Both the position numbers and the translations under genes were made by a program. Source: Acytostelium subglobosum LB1 (lineage: Eukaryota > Evosea > Eumycetozoa > Acytosteliales > Acytosteliaceae). From it: 64,000 nt of DNA. Each line of letters starts with the position of its first letter. Positions within the stretch are counted from its first letter, which is position 1. Shown piece after piece: positions 1-10,768 of this stretch. The DNA is taken from NCBI RefSeq assembly GCF_000787575.1, contig NW_012236521.1, positions 328,924-392,923 of the forward strand. The letters run 5' to 3'. The notes beneath the pieces were generated by a model. It worked only from the letters and a program-made list of their open reading frames with translations, was not told where the DNA came from and made no database searches.

Positions 1-1438
1 TGACTGAGGCAGTGGTGCCGGTGGTGACAGCAACGCCGGTGACTGAGGCGGTGGTCGAGGCAGAGCCAGAGGTGATTGAGGCTGTGGAGGCTGAGGCGGT
101 GGTTGAGGCTGAAGCGGTGGTGACCGAGGCGGTGGTGGCTGAGGCAGTGGTGGATGAGCCAGAGGTGGTTGGGGCTGAGACGGCTGGGCTGGACAAACAG
201 GTCAAGTCGACGTTGATGTCGAGGACGTTGCTTGGGGTGTACTTGGTGGTGTCGTCACGGGTGACAGTGTAGTTCAACCATGAGGAGAGACCGTTGTTGC
301 TGTTCTTGCCGTTGGCTCCAATGCCCATCTGCAGTGGCATGGCGAAGTCAGAGACGATGTTGACACGGTTACCGTTGACGTTGCATGTGGACTTGGTGGT
401 GTCGACATCGTAGAGGGTCCAGAGCGATGAGTCGAGTGGTCCCTTTGGGAAGTAGATGCTTGGGTCCAACTCCATCTTCATTGAACGGAAGTAGTCGTTG
501 TTGGGTAAGTAGGTGAGGTCACAGGACATTCTTGGGGTGGTTTGGCCGACTGGGGTGAGGTCACCAGTGAGACGGATGTCACCGTTCTGCTGGACCTGGA
601 GCTTGCCAGAGTCGTTGATGAAGTCCCACTTGTTGTTTCCGCTGAATGGTGTCATGTCGTCGGAGGTGATGTAGAGCGATTGGCCTCCCTGGTAGCCTGG
701 AGCGGCGGTCATCTTGTAGGTCTGGGACATGCAGTCAGCGCAGCAAAGGTCAATGTTGATGTCAACGACTCCTGAACCAACCTGGTTGCCGTCCTTGTCG
801 ATGATGGTGTACTCCATCCATCCAGAGACACCGTCGTTAATGTTCTTTCCGTTGGCACCCAAACCAGCCTGGAGTGGCATGGACATGTACTCGGACAACT
901 TGATGGTCATTCCCTCGGCGGCACCGCGACCCTCAATCTTGGAGACGGCTGGGTCGATGCGGTAGTACTGGAACTTGGAGGTGTCGATTGGGCCGGCTGG
1001 GACGTAGGCCTCTGGCTTCAACTCCTTCTTTGGCTCGAATGATCCGTCGGCTCTGTAGGCAGCGAGACGGAGCTCAAAGTATGGGTCGGATCCGGTAGTT
1101 GGGACAAGTGTTCCAGAGCAGGTAATCTTCTCGTTGTTGTTCATGCAGACGGCACGGTGACCCAAGAAGTCAAACTTGTTGTGTCCAGCAGAGATGGCAT
1201 TGTTGAAGGTCAAGGCATTTCCTCCCAAAGTTGGTCCGTATTGGTCAAGCAAGGCCTCCTTGGCATCTATTTGTTATTTGATTGAATGAGTGATGTTAGA
1301 CAAGTCCAAGACCAAGGATAAGGCATGTAGTGCCAGCCATTTGTTTTGATACATACTGTAGACGTGACAATCCTTGTCAAAAGCGTACACTGACGCAATG
1401 CTCAAAAGAGAGAGCAGAATGATGAAGTTAAGCTTCAT
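1..1438 (-). CDS. Secreted two-repeat protein with Ser/Thr/Ala-rich tail (3' end outside window)
   Basis: The start at 1438 opens a signal peptide (MKLNFIILLSLLSIASVYA). Exon 1 is 1357-1438. A 90-nt intron (1267-1356, GTATGT..TAG) joins to exon 2 at 1266, which stays open to the window edge, so the C-terminus is missing. The mature part holds two repeats of about 150 residues. Each contains MPLQ.G.GANGKN followed by W..YT and then DIN.DL, encoded near 730-1010 and 190-455. After the second repeat the chain becomes a long Ser/Thr/Ala/Val-rich run resembling the O-glycosylated stalks of dictyostelid surface or matrix proteins. I do not recognise the repeat family. Secretion is well supported by the signal peptide; function is unknown. 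Confidence 0.75.
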
Positions 1439-2516
1439 TGTTGTTGGAGTGATGGTAATGTTGGTGTTGTTGATGATAATATAAGAGGTGTAATGAAAGG
1501 GATACTGATACTAAGCTAATTATATATTAATTTAGTTAACAAGTAAGTTGTTGTTTGAGTGAATGAATTGAAAGACAAGTCCTGTCTTTTATAATAGAAT
1601 GGATACTAAGAAGGACTTGCACTTGCATTTACGATGACATGTCATGTCATGTTGGAACCACATTCACTCATTCAATGGTAGTATGGTCGTATACTCTATA
1701 CCCTTGCATGCCAGCTAGCTACCTACCTAGCTTGCTTGTGAGTTGGCATTAATCCGTCATCCGTCATCCTTCATCCTTCATCTCAACCACTACCACTACC
1801 ACTTCTCACTCCCATCCATCCACCAACCCACCATGTCCTATATCCATTCTTCTTCACATGAATGCCATGTCATGTGTCATTGCCATTGTATGTGTGTGAG
1901 TGTGTATTGTATATAAGTTCTGTTATAATATTGAGATAGGAGTGTGTATGATGATGAGTAGTGAGACATACTCATACATCCACCTCGATTTAGACGGTTC
2001 AACTACTAATATGGCATATGTGCTTTTATATATATATGTATTGTGTATTGTATCCAGCTCATCCAATACACACATACACACACATGTACAACAACAACAT
2101 ATTATCTGCAGATAATAATCGATTGTTAGTGTGTTGTGTGTGTGTTTGAATGAAGAGTGTGGTTGCGTGTGAACTTGAACTTGAGTTGGAAGAGTCAGAC
2201 TTGTTGTTTTGAAAGGTGTGAGTGGGGTTTTGTGTGCAAAGGGTGTTCGGCCTTCTGTTGGCCCACCATATGATCAGAAGCAAATATTGAAATTTCGTTA
2301 CCAAAGTCGTTTTAGTGATCTAAAACAGAGCCTCTTTGTTTGATTTGGGGCCATTATTTGACGGTTCCCTCTGTTTTCCTTCTCTAAACAAACAAAGATA
2401 CCTCGACAGGTCCTCGACCAACTAACTCAAAATGATCACTTTGATCAATGAATCATCAGTCTACCTACTACTACTTACAACTATTATTACTACATAATAT
2501 AATATAATATAATAAG
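1439..2516. other. Intergenic, divergent promoters
   Basis: This separates two secreted-protein genes that point away from each other. It holds AT-rich tracts next to both starts (about 1470-1600 and 2480-2515), imperfect CATGTCATGT-type repeats near 1630-1650 and ATCC/TCATCC-rich tracts near 1750-1850. I see no convincing gene or RNA. Open frames at 1900-2115 (+) and 2059-2304 (-) are low-complexity and lack splice or family support. Confidence 0.5.
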
Positions 2517-3655
2517 ATGTCATCAAACAACTACCAAGCAATTACACTTGGCCTCACCTTTGTATTGTTGTTGACATGTGGTGTTGTCATGCCCAACTAC
2601 CAAGTTCAAGCTGTTCCAGTGAACCCACCCTTCTCTCTAACATCTGCCTTTGAGTTATTGATGGTACATTGATCATGATTCCACTGATTCACTATCATCA
2701 TTGTGATCAACTTCAACTTTACACTTGGCTAACACATTACCTACCTTACATCTTCCATCTCTTTTTAAAGTATTCATACTCTGCATACTGCCCATTGAAG
2801 GAGGTGTCCAATTGGACTTGTGCCTATTGCAACACACAGTACACACCAGCTGGAGGTCTAGAGATTGTATCCACATTCGATCATGTATTCTCAAACACCT
2901 TCGGATACATTGGAATAACTGATAACACAAGTAATATCCCGTGACTGCCTGCCTGAGTGATTAATCAATCACTCGTCCATCCAAAGACCAATCACTCACA
3001 TCCATCCTTCCCATCATTCCATCTTCCATCTCCATTGCATTTGATTGATTGATCAAACACAGTTGTGATGGCATTCAGAGGAACTCAAGGCCCAGACTTG
3101 AGAAACTGGATCACCAATCTTAACTTCCCACAGGTGTCACCATACCCAGCTGACCCATCTGCAATGGTCCATCGTGGATTCTTGGCCGCCTACAATCATG
3201 TCCAGAAGGCCACTCACGAGGGTCTGATCCTCGCTCAACAAAAGTGTCCACACTGCACTAGATTCGTGGCCACTGGACACTCCCTTGGTGGCGCCCTCGC
3301 CATCTTGGCCGTGGCCGATGTCTACCCAAGCATTATCAGCTTGCCACTCGAGATGTACACATACGGCTCGCCCAGAGTCGGCAACCCAGCCTTTAACGAG
3401 TACTTTGAGTCTACTGCCCTACAATCAATCTGGCGTGTGGTCAACTACCACGACATCGTGCCACATCTGCCAACCAAGGAGATGGGCTTCCATCACCTGC
3501 CCACCGAGGTCTGGATCAAGTCGCCCTCCAACCACACTGAGTACGTTATCTGCAATGGCTCTGGTGAGGACCCTCACTGCTCTGACCACGCCATCGTTGC
3601 CCTGAGCATCCCAGAGCACTTGGACTACCTCGGAATCGAGAAGCAATACTGCTAA
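2517..3655 (+). CDS. Secreted class 3 (fungal-type) lipase
   Basis: Three exons (2517-2663, 2771-2930, 3063-3655) give 299 residues. The N-terminus is a signal peptide with hydrophobic run TLGLTFVLLLTCGVV. Exon 2 supplies the family motif YSYSAYC and a Cys pair. Exon 3 begins IVMAFRGT, the oxyanion-region strand of class 3 lipases. The nucleophile elbow is GHSLGG with Ser176. Asp233 in YHDIVP and His288 in EHLDY are the likely remaining triad residues. The family hydrolyses triacylglycerols or phospholipids; a signal peptide suggests secretion or delivery to phagosomes. Both joins are fixed by frame and family sequence. The family call is firm, the substrate unknown. Confidence 0.93.
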
Positions 3656-3949
3656 ACACCATGTAGTAGCATCACATCACATTCATCCATCGACCGACCG
3701 ATCGTTCGATCATCCATTCATTCATTCTCCTCCATTCATTCACCTCACCAACCATGCCCGATGCATGCAGTAATGTTCGTCCGACGACACGACAATCCCA
3801 ACCCTCCCTTTCCATCCCCTATCCCCTATCATTACTCCCTTTGATTAAAGACAATCCATTGGGATACATATATACAATGTGAGAGCATCGAGTCTCCCAT
3901 CATCCTTTATATACACACATGGACTATCATCCATCATCCTTCCATTCAA

Positions 3950-6632
3950 TCAATATACAGTTGTTGGCTTAAAGATGAACTTGAATCGCTTGTTGGAGAC
4001 GGACGCCTGCGGGATCTTGGCCTCAAAGAACTTCTTGCTGGGCTCGGGATTGTCTGGCAGATCAAACATGATGTCGGTGTTGATGCTCGAGTCTTGTTCC
4101 TCCTGATTCTTTATGCCCTTGTCTTGCAGGAACTTGATTACATCTGGATCGACTTCTTCTTGGCAAGACAACGAATTGAATGTTGCCAACAGTATGGCCA
4201 ACTGATTCAACCGCAGTGATGGACACACCTCCTTCCTCACAGCCTCCTCCTTCAACGAGTTCTTATCCACAATCATCACGTCCAACAATTGATTGATCAC
4301 AGACATCTCAATCCTTTTTGATTGGAAGGGAGGGAGTATTAGTATAACATGTTGGATTGAATGAGTGATGCGTAGGACTTACTTGAAGTAATAGAAGTAG
4401 TTCTGCTTCTTGTTCTCTTGGATCCATTGTGCGAGGGAGGATAGCAATAGTTTGAGATTGATTGCGCAGGTGGAGTTGGAATGAACAGTGTCCATGAGGA
4501 AGAGGTTGCAGAAGAAGCCAGAGGTGTAGTAGAAGATCTGTTTGAAGATGTTGGGCCAGAGCGAGGAGAATGGCACACGCTTCTCGAGGAAGTCAAGCGT
4601 GCCGCGAAGGTAGTTCAGGTAGAGATCGGTCTGCACAAAGTTCTTGTCGCTGATAACCTCGACGATCTTGTTGAGCACAGTGTCCAACTCGGCGTGCATC
4701 TTCCTCCACAGCAGACGCCAGAACTGTTTTTGGTTCGCCTGCAACTTGTTCATGAACAACTTGATGTTCTGGGCCTCAGTGTTGGTGGCCAAATCACTCG
4801 TAGGCGATCGCTCATCATCTCTCTTCTTGGCATTGGCACGAAGGTTGTACGAGCAGTCCAACAAGTAATGCAAGCCATAAGATGTTGATAGCCAATAGCA
4901 TGAAGTCTCTTTGTCCATGTTCTCCATCTTCATTATTTGATTGATTGATTGATGGTTAGTCGTTTGATTGTATGAGTTGGCATTGGCGTGGTTACTTACC
5001 GATCCAAGGTAATCGAATGACTTTAGTATGTTCTCCAGACAGATGTGATTATGTGGAGAGAAGTCCTTCCATTCAAACAGACACTTGTATACAATGATTG
5101 ATGATAATGGAATGCCTTGGGAATACTCTGGTCTCTTATATAATATCATCTCCTCGTTGAGGAATTTAAGACGTTCTACATTAATGATCATCATGTTAGT
5201 CAATCAAGTTGCACCTCAGATTCATCCATCAATCATTCACACTTACCATCACCAGTTCTGGAGAATAGGACAGAGTTGAGAGGTAGGTCTGCTTCGTTAA
5301 GCCTATCAGTCAACATTGTTCTGTTCTCATTTTCCTCTTCTGAATGATGTGGAATAAGATTAGTCATCTGACGAGGATGATGGAATGAATGAAGTTATAC
5401 ATACTCTTATCTTGAGATGGTGCAGCAATTGAATGTCTCCTTCTGGAAAAGAATCCATGACTACATCAATAAGTTAGTATACTTCCAGTCCAGATCCAAT
5501 GCAATCCATGAATATATACATACTCTTTGTGAATGCTGGTTATTAACCTGTCGCCACCCTTCTTCTTGGCTTGCTTCTGTTGTTTCTTGGACATGCCATG
5601 GTCATCGGTAGACATGCGTCGCTCTGGCATTGGGGAGTTGGGCGGAATCGGTGAATTGATAGGGGACACATCAAAGGGATTGGAGGATGTCGGTAGGTTC
5701 TCAGCAGAGTTGCCTCTAAGTGGGCTGGGCAATGGTGCCGACATGGACGAGACAGTAATGCTTGGAGGCACTTGTACATTGCCTGTAGTGGTCTCTTGGG
5801 TGTGAGTGGACCTGGTGGATGGCGGCGAGATGAAGTCCGTCTTCTTCTCCTCTCGCGTGAGGTGGTTGGAAGCCGGGGCCTCGGACTCAAAGTTGAACTC
5901 GAACGGGTCGTCATGCAGCGGATCCTTTGACTCTTGAATGTTTGAGAAGCTGACGTCGGACATCTGATCGCTGGACACCGTGGACACGGAGTTCCTGCGG
6001 TCTGAGCTCAATATGTTGCTCGACAGCTCGAGACTACCGCCCGAGTTACTCATCGACTCCAACTCCTTCTGAGATGCACTTAAGTTGCCTCCTCCATCGG
6101 TTATACCAGGTTGTGCCGATGCGTAGAACTCAATATAAGGATTGAACTTATCATTATCAATACCCTTCATTGTCGAAGAGTACTGTCTTGACTTTGTATT
6201 ATCATCCTTATTAACAATCAATGCAAGATCAATCTGCAACACTGCAATCTTTACAGCTCTCTTCTTCTCTATCTGTTTAACATTTGATTGATTGAATGAT
6301 TGATTAGATTGATGTCTTTGAATGATTGAATGAATGAATGTACATAGTATTACCTTCTTCAAATAGACTATTAGACGCTTTGAGGCTAGGTCATCGTGAC
6401 CGGACTCCTTCTTAAAGTTACATGGTATCTTGAAGATGATGTTTGGATGTAGTTCACCATTGGTTATAGACAATAGAGGTGATGCACCACTATGATCTCC
6501 ACGTCTCCATGCTATCTCGAATTGAGTACCAGGTGTAATAGGTTCTCCCTGTAAACTTGATATCGAATCAACCTTCACCAAAACAGTGAAAGGATGTACA
6601 TTCTTTCTATTTCTCTTTGCCAATAACTTCAT
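3950..6632 (-). CDS. NT-C2 domain plus DIL (dilute) domain protein
   Basis: Seven exons read on the minus strand: 6354-6632, 5524-6272, 5405-5460, 5247-5339, 5000-5175, 4383-4927, 3950-4313. They give 753 residues with all junction phases consistent. Residues 1 to about 150 match the NT-C2 (EEIG1/EHBP1-type) domain: MKLLAKRNRKNVHPFTVLVK, then FEIAWRRGD and a lysine-rich strand. The middle, about 190-400, is Ser/Pro-rich and probably disordered. The C-terminal third is a DIL domain like that of class V myosin tails: LFLMDT, then LAQWIQEN, then CPSLRLNQLAILLATF. NT-C2 domains bind membranes or small GTPases and DIL domains bind cargo, so an adaptor role in membrane traffic or actin organisation is plausible but inferred. 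Its promoter is shared with the divergent pirin gene. Confidence 0.88.
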
Positions 6633-7374
6633 CACTTTCTTCTTCCACTCTTCTCTTCACTTCACTTCAATCAATCAAATAATTAATTAAATAAATAAAT
6701 AAATAAATAATAATATATATGTATCTCTCTATTTAATATAATATATATGTAGATTAGACATGAGACTACAGTCTGTAGTCATCGGTTAGTTGGACCTCTA
6801 CCAACTTGTAACCCAATGTATGAATTGACATTGAATTAGGGCCTTCAACTACCACTTAACACATGTATGTACACACACAAACACACATAGTTTCAAGTAT
6901 CTATCTTCAAAGTAAAGAAGGAAAGTAGTTGACAAGCATCTGAATGATCCTAATAAACAATTACTTGCCTTTTTAGGAAATGCCCAGGGTTTACACACTA
7001 GTCATAATGTAGTCTAGTCGTGTGGGGGGTTCTTTCCAATTCCGGAGCTCAAAGCAAACTTCTTCATGTGTGTGTGGCATCGATGAATGGCAAAGAGAAG
7101 GCGTCTGTTTGTGTGTGAGTTGATGCATCTTAACAAGTTCTATAACTCTCTAGAGTAAAGCATGCATGCTAGAGGGATACCCTTTACGCGTTTTACTTCG
7201 AGAGGACACCGGAAGATATTGAAGGGTATTCTAAATATATCTTAAACAACTATATATTTAGTGATAATCGGATCAACATTTATTCATCACATTTCAAACA
7301 AATACAATCAATCAAACAAACATACAAACATACAAACAAATATATATACACATACAACAAATTATAATATAAGA
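6633..7374. other. Intergenic, divergent promoters of NT-C2/DIL and pirin genes
   Basis: An AAAT/ATAT-rich tract (about 6675-6750) lies just upstream of the minus-strand gene. A CAAT/CAAA-rich leader (7290-7370) precedes the pirin ATG. The centre has higher GC and several short repeats of no clear meaning. No gene is seen. Confidence 0.5.
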
Positions 7375-8220
7375 ATGACTTCAAGAATAGTATCCAGAGT
7401 TGCAAAAGGAATAGATACATCGGATGGAGATGGAGTAAATTTGAAGAGAGTTATTGGTGGACCAGTGGAGAGAGTGGATCCTTTTATAATGATGGATGAG
7501 ATAGAGAGTGACGATTCGAATGATTATATGGCAGGATTCCCAGATCATCCTCATAGAGGCTTCGAAACAGTGACATACGTGTTGGCAGGATCAATGGAAC
7601 ATAGAGATCATAAAGGAAATCATGGCATACTGGTGCCAGGCAGTGTACAATGGATGACGGCTGGACGTGGAATCATACACTCAGAGATGCCCAAGATGGA
7701 GGAGGGCTTGATGCATGGCTTCCAGATTTGGGTCAACCTGCCAGCCAAGGACAAGATGGTTGAGCCCCGCTACCAAGACATCTCGCCAGACAAGGTGCCC
7801 ATCGTCGAGGACTCTAATGGAAACAAGATAAAGGTGTTGGCTGGATGCTACAAGAAGGTGACTGGACCAGTTGAAGGCGTTGTAACCTCGCCCCTGCTAC
7901 TCGACGTGGAAATTGCACCGGGTGCAACATTCATTGAAGAGATACCAGTTGGCCACTCATCATTCGCCTATGTGTTTGAGGGTTCTGGAAAGTTTGGCCC
8001 TGCCGACAATCAGAAGGAGGTGAACAAATCACATATTGCACTACTTGATGGATCGAATGGACAGACTCAAATCGAAGTGACATCAGAGAAGGGATGTCGA
8101 TTCCTGCTCGCAGCTGGCAAACCAATCAACGAGCCTATTGCCCAACGTGGACCATTCGTCATGAACACCAAAGAAGAGATCTATCAAGCCATCTCTGATT
8201 ACCAAAATGGATTGTTCTAA
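7375..8220 (+). CDS. Pirin (cupin-fold iron protein)
   Basis: One exon, 281 residues. The ATG at 7375 is preferred to the in-frame upstream extension because MTSRIVSRVAKG aligns with the usual pirin N-terminus and the extra sequence is an Asn/Thr-rich leader. The N-terminal cupin has DHPHRGFET with His58 and His60, and HSEMP with His102 and Glu104. These are the four iron ligands at nearly the same positions as in human pirin (56, 58, 101, 103). The C-terminal cupin follows from about residue 170 (GATFIEEIPVGHSSFAYVFEG). Pirins act as quercetinase-like enzymes or as redox-linked transcription co-regulators; which applies here is not shown. Confidence 0.96.
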   Translation: MTSRIVSRVAKGIDTSDGDGVNLKRVIGGPVERVDPFIMMDEIESDDSNDYMAGFPDHPHRGFETVTYVLAGSMEHRDHKGNHGILVPGSVQWMTAGRGIIHSEMPKMEEGLMHGFQIWVNLPAKDKMVEPRYQDISPDKVPIVEDSNGNKIKVLAGCYKKVTGPVEGVVTSPLLLDVEIAPGATFIEEIPVGHSSFAYVFEGSGKFGPADNQKEVNKSHIALLDGSNGQTQIEVTSEKGCRFLLAAGKPINEPIAQRGPFVMNTKEEIYQAISDYQNGLF

Positions 8221-8386
8221 TACTGGTTTACATTAAATTTAAATGTACATAATAATAATAAATAGATTATTTAATTATTTAATTTATCAATCAAACATTT
8301 ATATTATTATTTATTTTTAGTTGGGATCTGATTATCGATATTGATGGGGGATAATTGTTTGATTGATGGGCTTTAGAGTGCCAGGA

Positions 8387-8590
8387 CTAATTCCTGACAT
8401 CTATTCTCTTCGTACAACCATCTCGATCACATTCAAGACTTGCTTGGATATCCACAGCATCCAATGTTTTCCTTAATCCTTTCTCTATTTTCTTAAAAGC
8501 ATTCTTTATACTCTTGCCAATACCAGCCTCAACACTACCAGTGATAAAGAGGAATACTAATAACAAAGCCAATATTTGATTCTTGTTCAT
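8387..8590 (-). CDS. Small secreted cationic amphipathic peptide precursor
   Basis: A 67-residue protein. Residues 1-22 form a clear signal peptide ending SVEA. The mature part starts GIGKSIKNAFKKIEKGLRK, with Ile2, Ile6, Phe10, Ile13, Leu17 and Leu21 at helical spacing and Lys/Arg between them: net charge about +5 over 24 residues. It resembles alpha-helical antimicrobial peptides; the run FKKIEK also occurs in cecropin A. The C-terminus holds two Cys (ECDRDGC) that could form one disulfide. A good intron sits in the 5' leader and ends one base before the ATG, which supports a real transcribed gene. Antimicrobial activity is inference from composition only; another secreted small peptide role is possible. 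Confidence 0.72.
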   Translation of the reverse strand: MNKNQILALLLVFLFITGSVEAGIGKSIKNAFKKIEKGLRKTLDAVDIQASLECDRDGCTKRIDVRN

Positions 8591-8591
8591 T

Positions 8592-8676
8592 CTATAATAA
8601 AAAAAGAGAATAGGAAAAGAAATTATTAAACATTAGTTATTGATGAATAATAATTATATTAATTACTTTTACTTAC
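8592..8676 (-). other. Predicted 5'-UTR intron of the small peptide gene
   Basis: On the minus strand GTAAGT begins at 8676 and a T-rich tract ends in TATTATAG at 8592, one base before the ATG of the peptide gene. Size (85 nt), AT content and borders match the coding introns of the window. Confidence 0.6.
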
Positions 8677-9119
8677 TTGATTCAATAGTTGGAATATATC
8701 TTTGATTGATTAATTGATTGATTGTTTGTTTGTTTGATTGATTGATTGACCCAATAATTAGTTTCTTAAATACATTACTTTCCAGCTTTGGTTATTTAAG
8801 TATTTGATACTTCAGATAAAAGTCTCCACTTATATTAAGAAGTAGTAAAGTGTCGAGTCATCAGAACTCTGAATATAGTTAGAATAATATATATTTTACC
8901 TTATCTAGATACTTCTAGTATTCCACATTCGTGAAGTTGTCAACCTGTGCTTATAAGTTGTAAAGGTAGGGAGTCGAACTTCATGATCATTATGCAAAAT
9001 TGATTTCTTTTATTTTTTTGCAATTAATTGGGTGTGGAAGACGGAGAGGCGATGGATACTTGGTCAACTCGTGATACATTGAGAACACCCTTTTCGAATA
9101 CTCGCACAACAACGACACA
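8677..9119. other. Intergenic, divergent promoters
   Basis: Upstream of both the small peptide gene (-) and eS25 (+). It holds a GATT/GTTT tetranucleotide tract (about 8703-8750), a T-run near 9008-9020 and otherwise unremarkable AT-rich DNA. Confidence 0.45.
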
Positions 9120-9797
9120 ATGGTATGTGTGTCAATCGACTAGATTCATTGACCATCCGATCAATCCAATCAATGATGTAGACTAACATCAATCCCACCA
9201 TCCAATCCAATCTCAATGAATGAATGAACGAACGAACGAATCAACGATCAATCACATTGTCAATCAATCAATCATATTGTCAATCAATCGAACGATGAAA
9301 TCACTCAATCTAGCCTCCCAAAGCTGCTGCTAAGGCCTCAAAGCCACAAGCTTCAAAGTCCAAGTCCTCCGGCGGAGCTGGAAGAAAGGTATGTGTTTCA
9401 AACTCTTGTTCTCACCTCATTGTCAACAGAGCAGCAGCAGCAGAGCGACAGATGCAGCAGCAACAAGTCAATGAGTGGTGAATCACACAGACAACAGATA
9501 TCTAACAGACAGCATCGCGATATCATTCAATCATTCAATCATCATTAGAAATGGTCCAAGGGAAAGTCCAGAGAGAAGTTGAACAACATGGTTCTCTTTG
9601 ACAAGGAGACCTACAACAAGATCAACAAGGAGTTGCCAACTTCCAAGGTCATCACCATTGCCACCGTCTCTGACAAGTACAAATGCAACGGTTCTTTGGC
9701 TCGCCGTGTCCTCAGAGACTTCGCCGCTAAGGGTCTCATCAAGAAGGTCATCTACGGACATGGTTCCGGTGTCTTCACCAAGACTGCCACTGCCTAA
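9120..9797 (+). CDS. rps25: Ribosomal protein eS25
   Basis: Three exons (9120-9122, 9314-9388, 9549-9797) give 108 residues. The first coding exon is only the ATG, followed at once by GTATGT. Exon 2 encodes the basic leader PPKAAAKASKPQ...GGAGRK. Exon 3 runs KWSKGKSREKLNN, then SLARRVLRDFAAKGLIKKV, the winged-helix core typical of eS25, and ends FTKTATA. It is a small-subunit protein near the ribosomal A/P sites. Codon choice is biased to C-ending codons, as expected for strong expression. An intron directly behind the start codon is common in ribosomal protein genes. The identification is firm. Confidence 0.96.
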
Positions 9798-9981
9798 ACG
9801 ATGTCTCCTCTCATTGGTGTGTCGCGCGATATAATAAACCCCCCTTAGTAACTAAAATCTGGCTGGGCATTGATGGTAGTTGTTTGGTTGGCAGGGGATG
9901 CGTTGGGTTGGCGCACTATGGCCATAGTAATTGTTTGTTTTATATAGTGTAAATGGCCTTGGAATTAATAATAATACTTGG

Positions 9982-10398
9982 TCATTTTATGGTAAGATCG
10001 GGATTGATTCTATTATCAATTATACTATTGGCGATTTTAAATAGACATCTCATACTTATAAAGCCATGGAATATGATTTCGTTGACATGTTTATCTTCTT
10101 CATTGTTCAGATGTCCCTTTAGTTCCTCATTAACCTTTGTATAAAGGGTCTGATAATCCTTCTGGGCAGCCTCAACTTTCTCCTTGTCTTCATTTAGTTT
10201 GTCAAGTGGAATAGTAGGTAAACTCAACAAGTAGATTGTTGTCTCATTACATAATGTAGTACCTTTTTCAAATGATTCAATATACTGATCAAGTGTATCT
10301 TTGGACAAGTCACCAGTTGGCTTTAGTTCCTTCAAATTCATTTGGTTAGTCCTACAGTCTTCAACTGTAAGACAGAACCATCCAATAATATTATCCAT
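9982..10398 (-). CDS. Unrecognised 138-residue helical protein
   Basis: A single open frame from MDNIIGWFCLTVEDC to stop. It is rich in Lys/Glu/Asp and Leu with predicted long helices (DEDKEKVEAA-like stretches around residues 65-100), consistent with a small coiled-coil or helical-bundle subunit. There is no signal peptide or membrane segment. Size and shape would suit a small subunit of a complex (Mediator- or kinetochore-like), but I cannot assign a family. It sits tail to tail with eS25, with 184 nt between the stops. Codon use is AT-rich but coherent, and I judge it a real gene. Confidence 0.6.
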   Translation of the reverse strand: MDNIIGWFCLTVEDCRTNQMNLKELKPTGDLSKDTLDQYIESFEKGTTLCNETTIYLLSLPTIPLDKLNEDKEKVEAAQKDYQTLYTKVNEELKGHLNNEEDKHVNEIIFHGFISMRCLFKIANSIIDNRINPDLTIK

Positions 10399-10768
10399 AT
10401 TAAGTAAGGATGAGTAATTATCTATTATCTCTTTGTTATTATATAATATATTGAAAGAATGATTGGATGATTATGAATTGGTTCACTCACCTCACATTAA
10501 TAATCCTCCAAAGGTATTGGTACCAACCCAAATCAGGAAATGAATACCTTATTATGGTATAGATGTACTAATTAAGAGATAACGAATTAATGTATGAAAG
10601 AATGAAGAAAGAGTATGGAAATGGTTCAATAATAATAGGTGATGAATAGGTTTATTGTTGGATTATTAAGGTTGATGGTGTGTCTTGAGGGAGGAGAGGT
10701 TGGAGGAGAGGTTGATGAAGGGGACGGACAGTGATTGATTGTTTGATTGATTGAGGTTAAGGAATAAC
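10399..10768. other. Intergenic between two minus-strand genes
   Basis: This is the 3' flank of ARPC1 and the promoter of the small unknown gene. AT-rich with GAGGAGAGG-type purine stretches near 10690-10720. No gene seen. Confidence 0.4.

Noticed and set aside
1900-2304. Overlapping open frames on both strands
   Set aside because: Both are made of repetitive CACA/TGTG and AT-rich DNA, lack introns or family motifs, and sit in a divergent promoter.
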